Positions 59,673-64,000 of a stretch of DNA of 64,000 nt are shown one piece after another. This stretch comes from Terriglobales bacterium. GTDB taxonomy: Bacteria > Acidobacteriota > Terriglobia > Terriglobales > Acidobacteriaceae. Below the pieces are notes generated by a model. The model did no database searches. It saw only the letters and a program-made list of their open reading frames with translations, and was not told the DNA's origin. Within the stretch, counting starts at the first letter, position 1. Every line of letters starts with the position of its first letter. The DNA lies in assembly GCA_035764005.1 (NCBI GenBank), contig DASTZZ010000003.1, positions 31,234 to 95,233 on the forward strand, written 5' to 3'. The translations under genes and the position numbers were made by a program.

Positions 59673-60740
59673 CTAATTCCTAACGTCCGCCATCAGCTTC
59701 TCCACTTCAGCGCGCTGCTCGCCGGTGAGTGGTAGAAGAGGCAGACGCGGCGGACCGCCGTAGTAACCGTTCAGGTCAAGCGCGTATTTCAGGGCGGGAA
59801 TTCCCATCTGACTCGCGATGCGGGTCGCTGGTTCGACAATGCGCTGCTGCTTGAGCTGCGCCAACTCCTTGTCTCCATCTTTCCACGCTGTGTAGATCTC
59901 AAAGCACGCTGTCGGAGCAGCCGCGCCAAACGCAAGCACGGCCCCGGCGGCTCCGGCTTCAATTGATGACAGCAGCTTCTGCGCAGATCCTGCGAGCAGC
60001 TGGAAACCGGCTTCTTTCTTACGCATCACCTTCACTGCCGACGCGGGGCGCGCAGGCACGCTCGACGGGCCGGTAGTTCCCGTGCCTGCGAGCGCAGCGG
60101 CGCTGACCAGTTCACCTGCGGAGGCAACGGCGCCGAGCAGCATGCGTCCAGTCACAGCGGTGAAAATCTCTGTCGCGTTGACGGTGCGCTTTATACGCCG
60201 CGTGCGCGCGACTACATCGGCAATCTTCTCGATCACGCCGCTCGATTCTTTAATGCCGATGATGTTCGGATGCTCCGCCAATTCCTGAATGACTTCGGCC
60301 GCCAGATCATATGCGGTGAATGGCGGAACGCTGTACAACAAGACGGGAATCGGCGAGCGATCGCCAACAAATCGGTAGTAAGCAAGCAGGTTCTCAGGCT
60401 TCATCTGCGGACGGTAATAGTGCGGAGTGCGCACCAGCGCGACGTCGTAGTTCAGCTTGGCCGCAAACTCGGCAGCTTCGACGGTGCGAATCGCCGACTC
60501 GTGCCCCACGCCCGCGAGCAAAACCTTCTCCGGTGCCGCCACTCCAATGGCCACCCGCAGAATGTCACGTTGCTCTCCTTCCGACAGCATCACAACTTCA
60601 CCCGTCGAGCCGAGAATCGCCATGCCCGCGATAGGCGTACGTGAGTAGCGATCGACATTGTGCTCGAGCTTCTTGAGATACAAGCGCCCGTCGGGGTAGA
60701 ACGGCGTGGTCAGGGCAGGGAAGATGCCGGAGAGAAGCAT
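59673..60740 (-). CDS. DapA-family Schiff-base lyase/synthase
   Basis: About 355 residues. TIM-barrel of the 4-hydroxy-tetrahydrodipicolinate synthase family: LLSGIFPALTTPFYPDG at the start, ILGSTGEVVMLSEGE, catalytic Tyr in VLLYSVPPFTAYDLAAE and Schiff-base Lys in IIGIKESSGVIEKI. The end, LDLNGYYGGPPRLPLLPLTG, is family-like. It is longer than E. coli DapA (292 aa) because of an insertion around residues 205-245 (A-L-A-G-T-G-T-T-G-P-S-S-V-P-A-R) that includes a palindromic DNA stretch. Substrate is uncertain (lysine pathway, N-acetylneuraminate or hydroxyproline-type). I chose the ATG at 60740; a TTG seven codons earlier is possible. Confidence 0.82.
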   Translation of the reverse strand: MLLSGIFPALTTPFYPDGRLYLKKLEHNVDRYSRTPIAGMAILGSTGEVVMLSEGEQRDILRVAIGVAAPEKVLLAGVGHESAIRTVEAAEFAAKLNYDVALVRTPHYYRPQMKPENLLAYYRFVGDRSPIPVLLYSVPPFTAYDLAAEVIQELAEHPNIIGIKESSGVIEKIADVVARTRRIKRTVNATEIFTAVTGRMLLGAVASAGELVSAAALAGTGTTGPSSVPARPASAVKVMRKKEAGFQLLAGSAQKLLSSIEAGAAGAVLAFGAAAPTACFEIYTAWKDGDKELAQLKQQRIVEPATRIASQMGIPALKYALDLNGYYGGPPRLPLLPLTGEQRAEVEKLMADVRN

Positions 60741-60959
60741 GGGGATAGTGTAATAAACCAAGTTCTCCGTGGACTCGTCTTTTTATCTTCGTGACCTTCG
60801 TGTTCGCCTTTCTCCGAGCTTGCGACCGACGGAAACCGGCAGCATCCAATGTGTTAGGCTTTTCTATGGACCTCTCCCGCCCGAGGCTGGCGTGTGCCTT
60901 GCCTGGCGACGCGATGTGATGTCCCCGCCTATGCCCTTCGGGCCAAAGGAACTAAGCTT

Positions 60960-63965
<3,006 letters not shown>

Positions 63966-63971
63966 TAGATC

Positions 63972-64000
63972 GTCAGTACCGTCCGCGGTAGCGGATGGGT
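63972..64000 (+). repeat. Class 1 palindromic repeat, left arm only (cut by window end)
   Basis: All 29 bases are identical to the left arm of 18545-18624 and to the inverted right arm of 14237-14312. It begins six bases after the secA stop, as the other copies lie close to gene ends. Confidence 0.85.

Overview
The window is about 64 kb of ordinary-looking bacterial chromosome with mid-to-high G+C. It carries about 50 recognisable genes, no rRNA or tRNA, no CRISPR array and no transposase that I could find. The combination suggests Acidobacteriota (Terriglobia/Koribacter-like); this is inference from gene content, not a database match. The pointers are a double-length LptF-LptG permease, a DUF4388 response regulator, a PEGA-domain Ser/Thr kinase next to an FHA-GAF-adenylate cyclase, futalosine-pathway MqnD, HspR control of DnaK/DnaJ, frequent GTG/TTG starts and many secreted peptidases.

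Layout. 1-10 kb: 5' end of frr (ribosome recycling factor) diverging from murJ; polA, a lipoprotein and a DedA protein; a molybdenum-cofactor cluster (mog, a response regulator, moaC, moeA); a TPR protein closed by a clear terminator. 10-17 kb: a leftward run with a flavoprotein, a methyltransferase, a half-type ABC exporter and the fused LptFG lipopolysaccharide export permease. 17-21.6 kb: heat-shock cluster dnaK - small ORF - NTF2-like lipoprotein - dnaJ - hspR, with a strong sigma-70 promoter whose -35 and spacer are covered by a HAIR-like HspR operator; no grpE is present. 21.7-30 kb: amino-acid permease; a coupled ECF sigma operon with two DUF4252-like secreted proteins; YceI; a Tat-exported M24 peptidase; small exported proteins. 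30-34 kb: kinase plus FHA-cyclase signalling pair. 34-45 kb: a GH15-like glucoamylase, an S9 peptidase, an orphan Dpp/Opp-type ATPase, miaA, and a beta-lactamase-fold/NamZ (DUF1343, GH171) fusion probably acting on cell-wall sugars. 45-48 kb: CoA-transferase alpha subunit, a lower-G+C PIN/small-protein pair, an enoyl-CoA hydratase and a DinB protein. 48-64 kb: PSMA-like M28 peptidase, leuS, a membrane protein, mqnD, bioY, a 56-residue membrane protein, single-domain REC and PAS proteins, an Asp-box repeat protein, a DapA-family lyase and secA.

A striking non-coding feature is that many gaps between transcription units hold imperfect inverted repeats of 35-275 bp. They belong to many unrelated sequence families. 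One 29-nt unit occurs three times exactly (14281-14309 reversed, 18545-18573, 63972-64000). Several repeats reach into gene ends and supply stop codons, C-termini or even a start codon. The most interesting protein-level items are the kinase/FHA-cyclase pair, the beta-lactamase-NamZ fusion, the PIN/PepSY-like pair and the LptF-LptG fusion.
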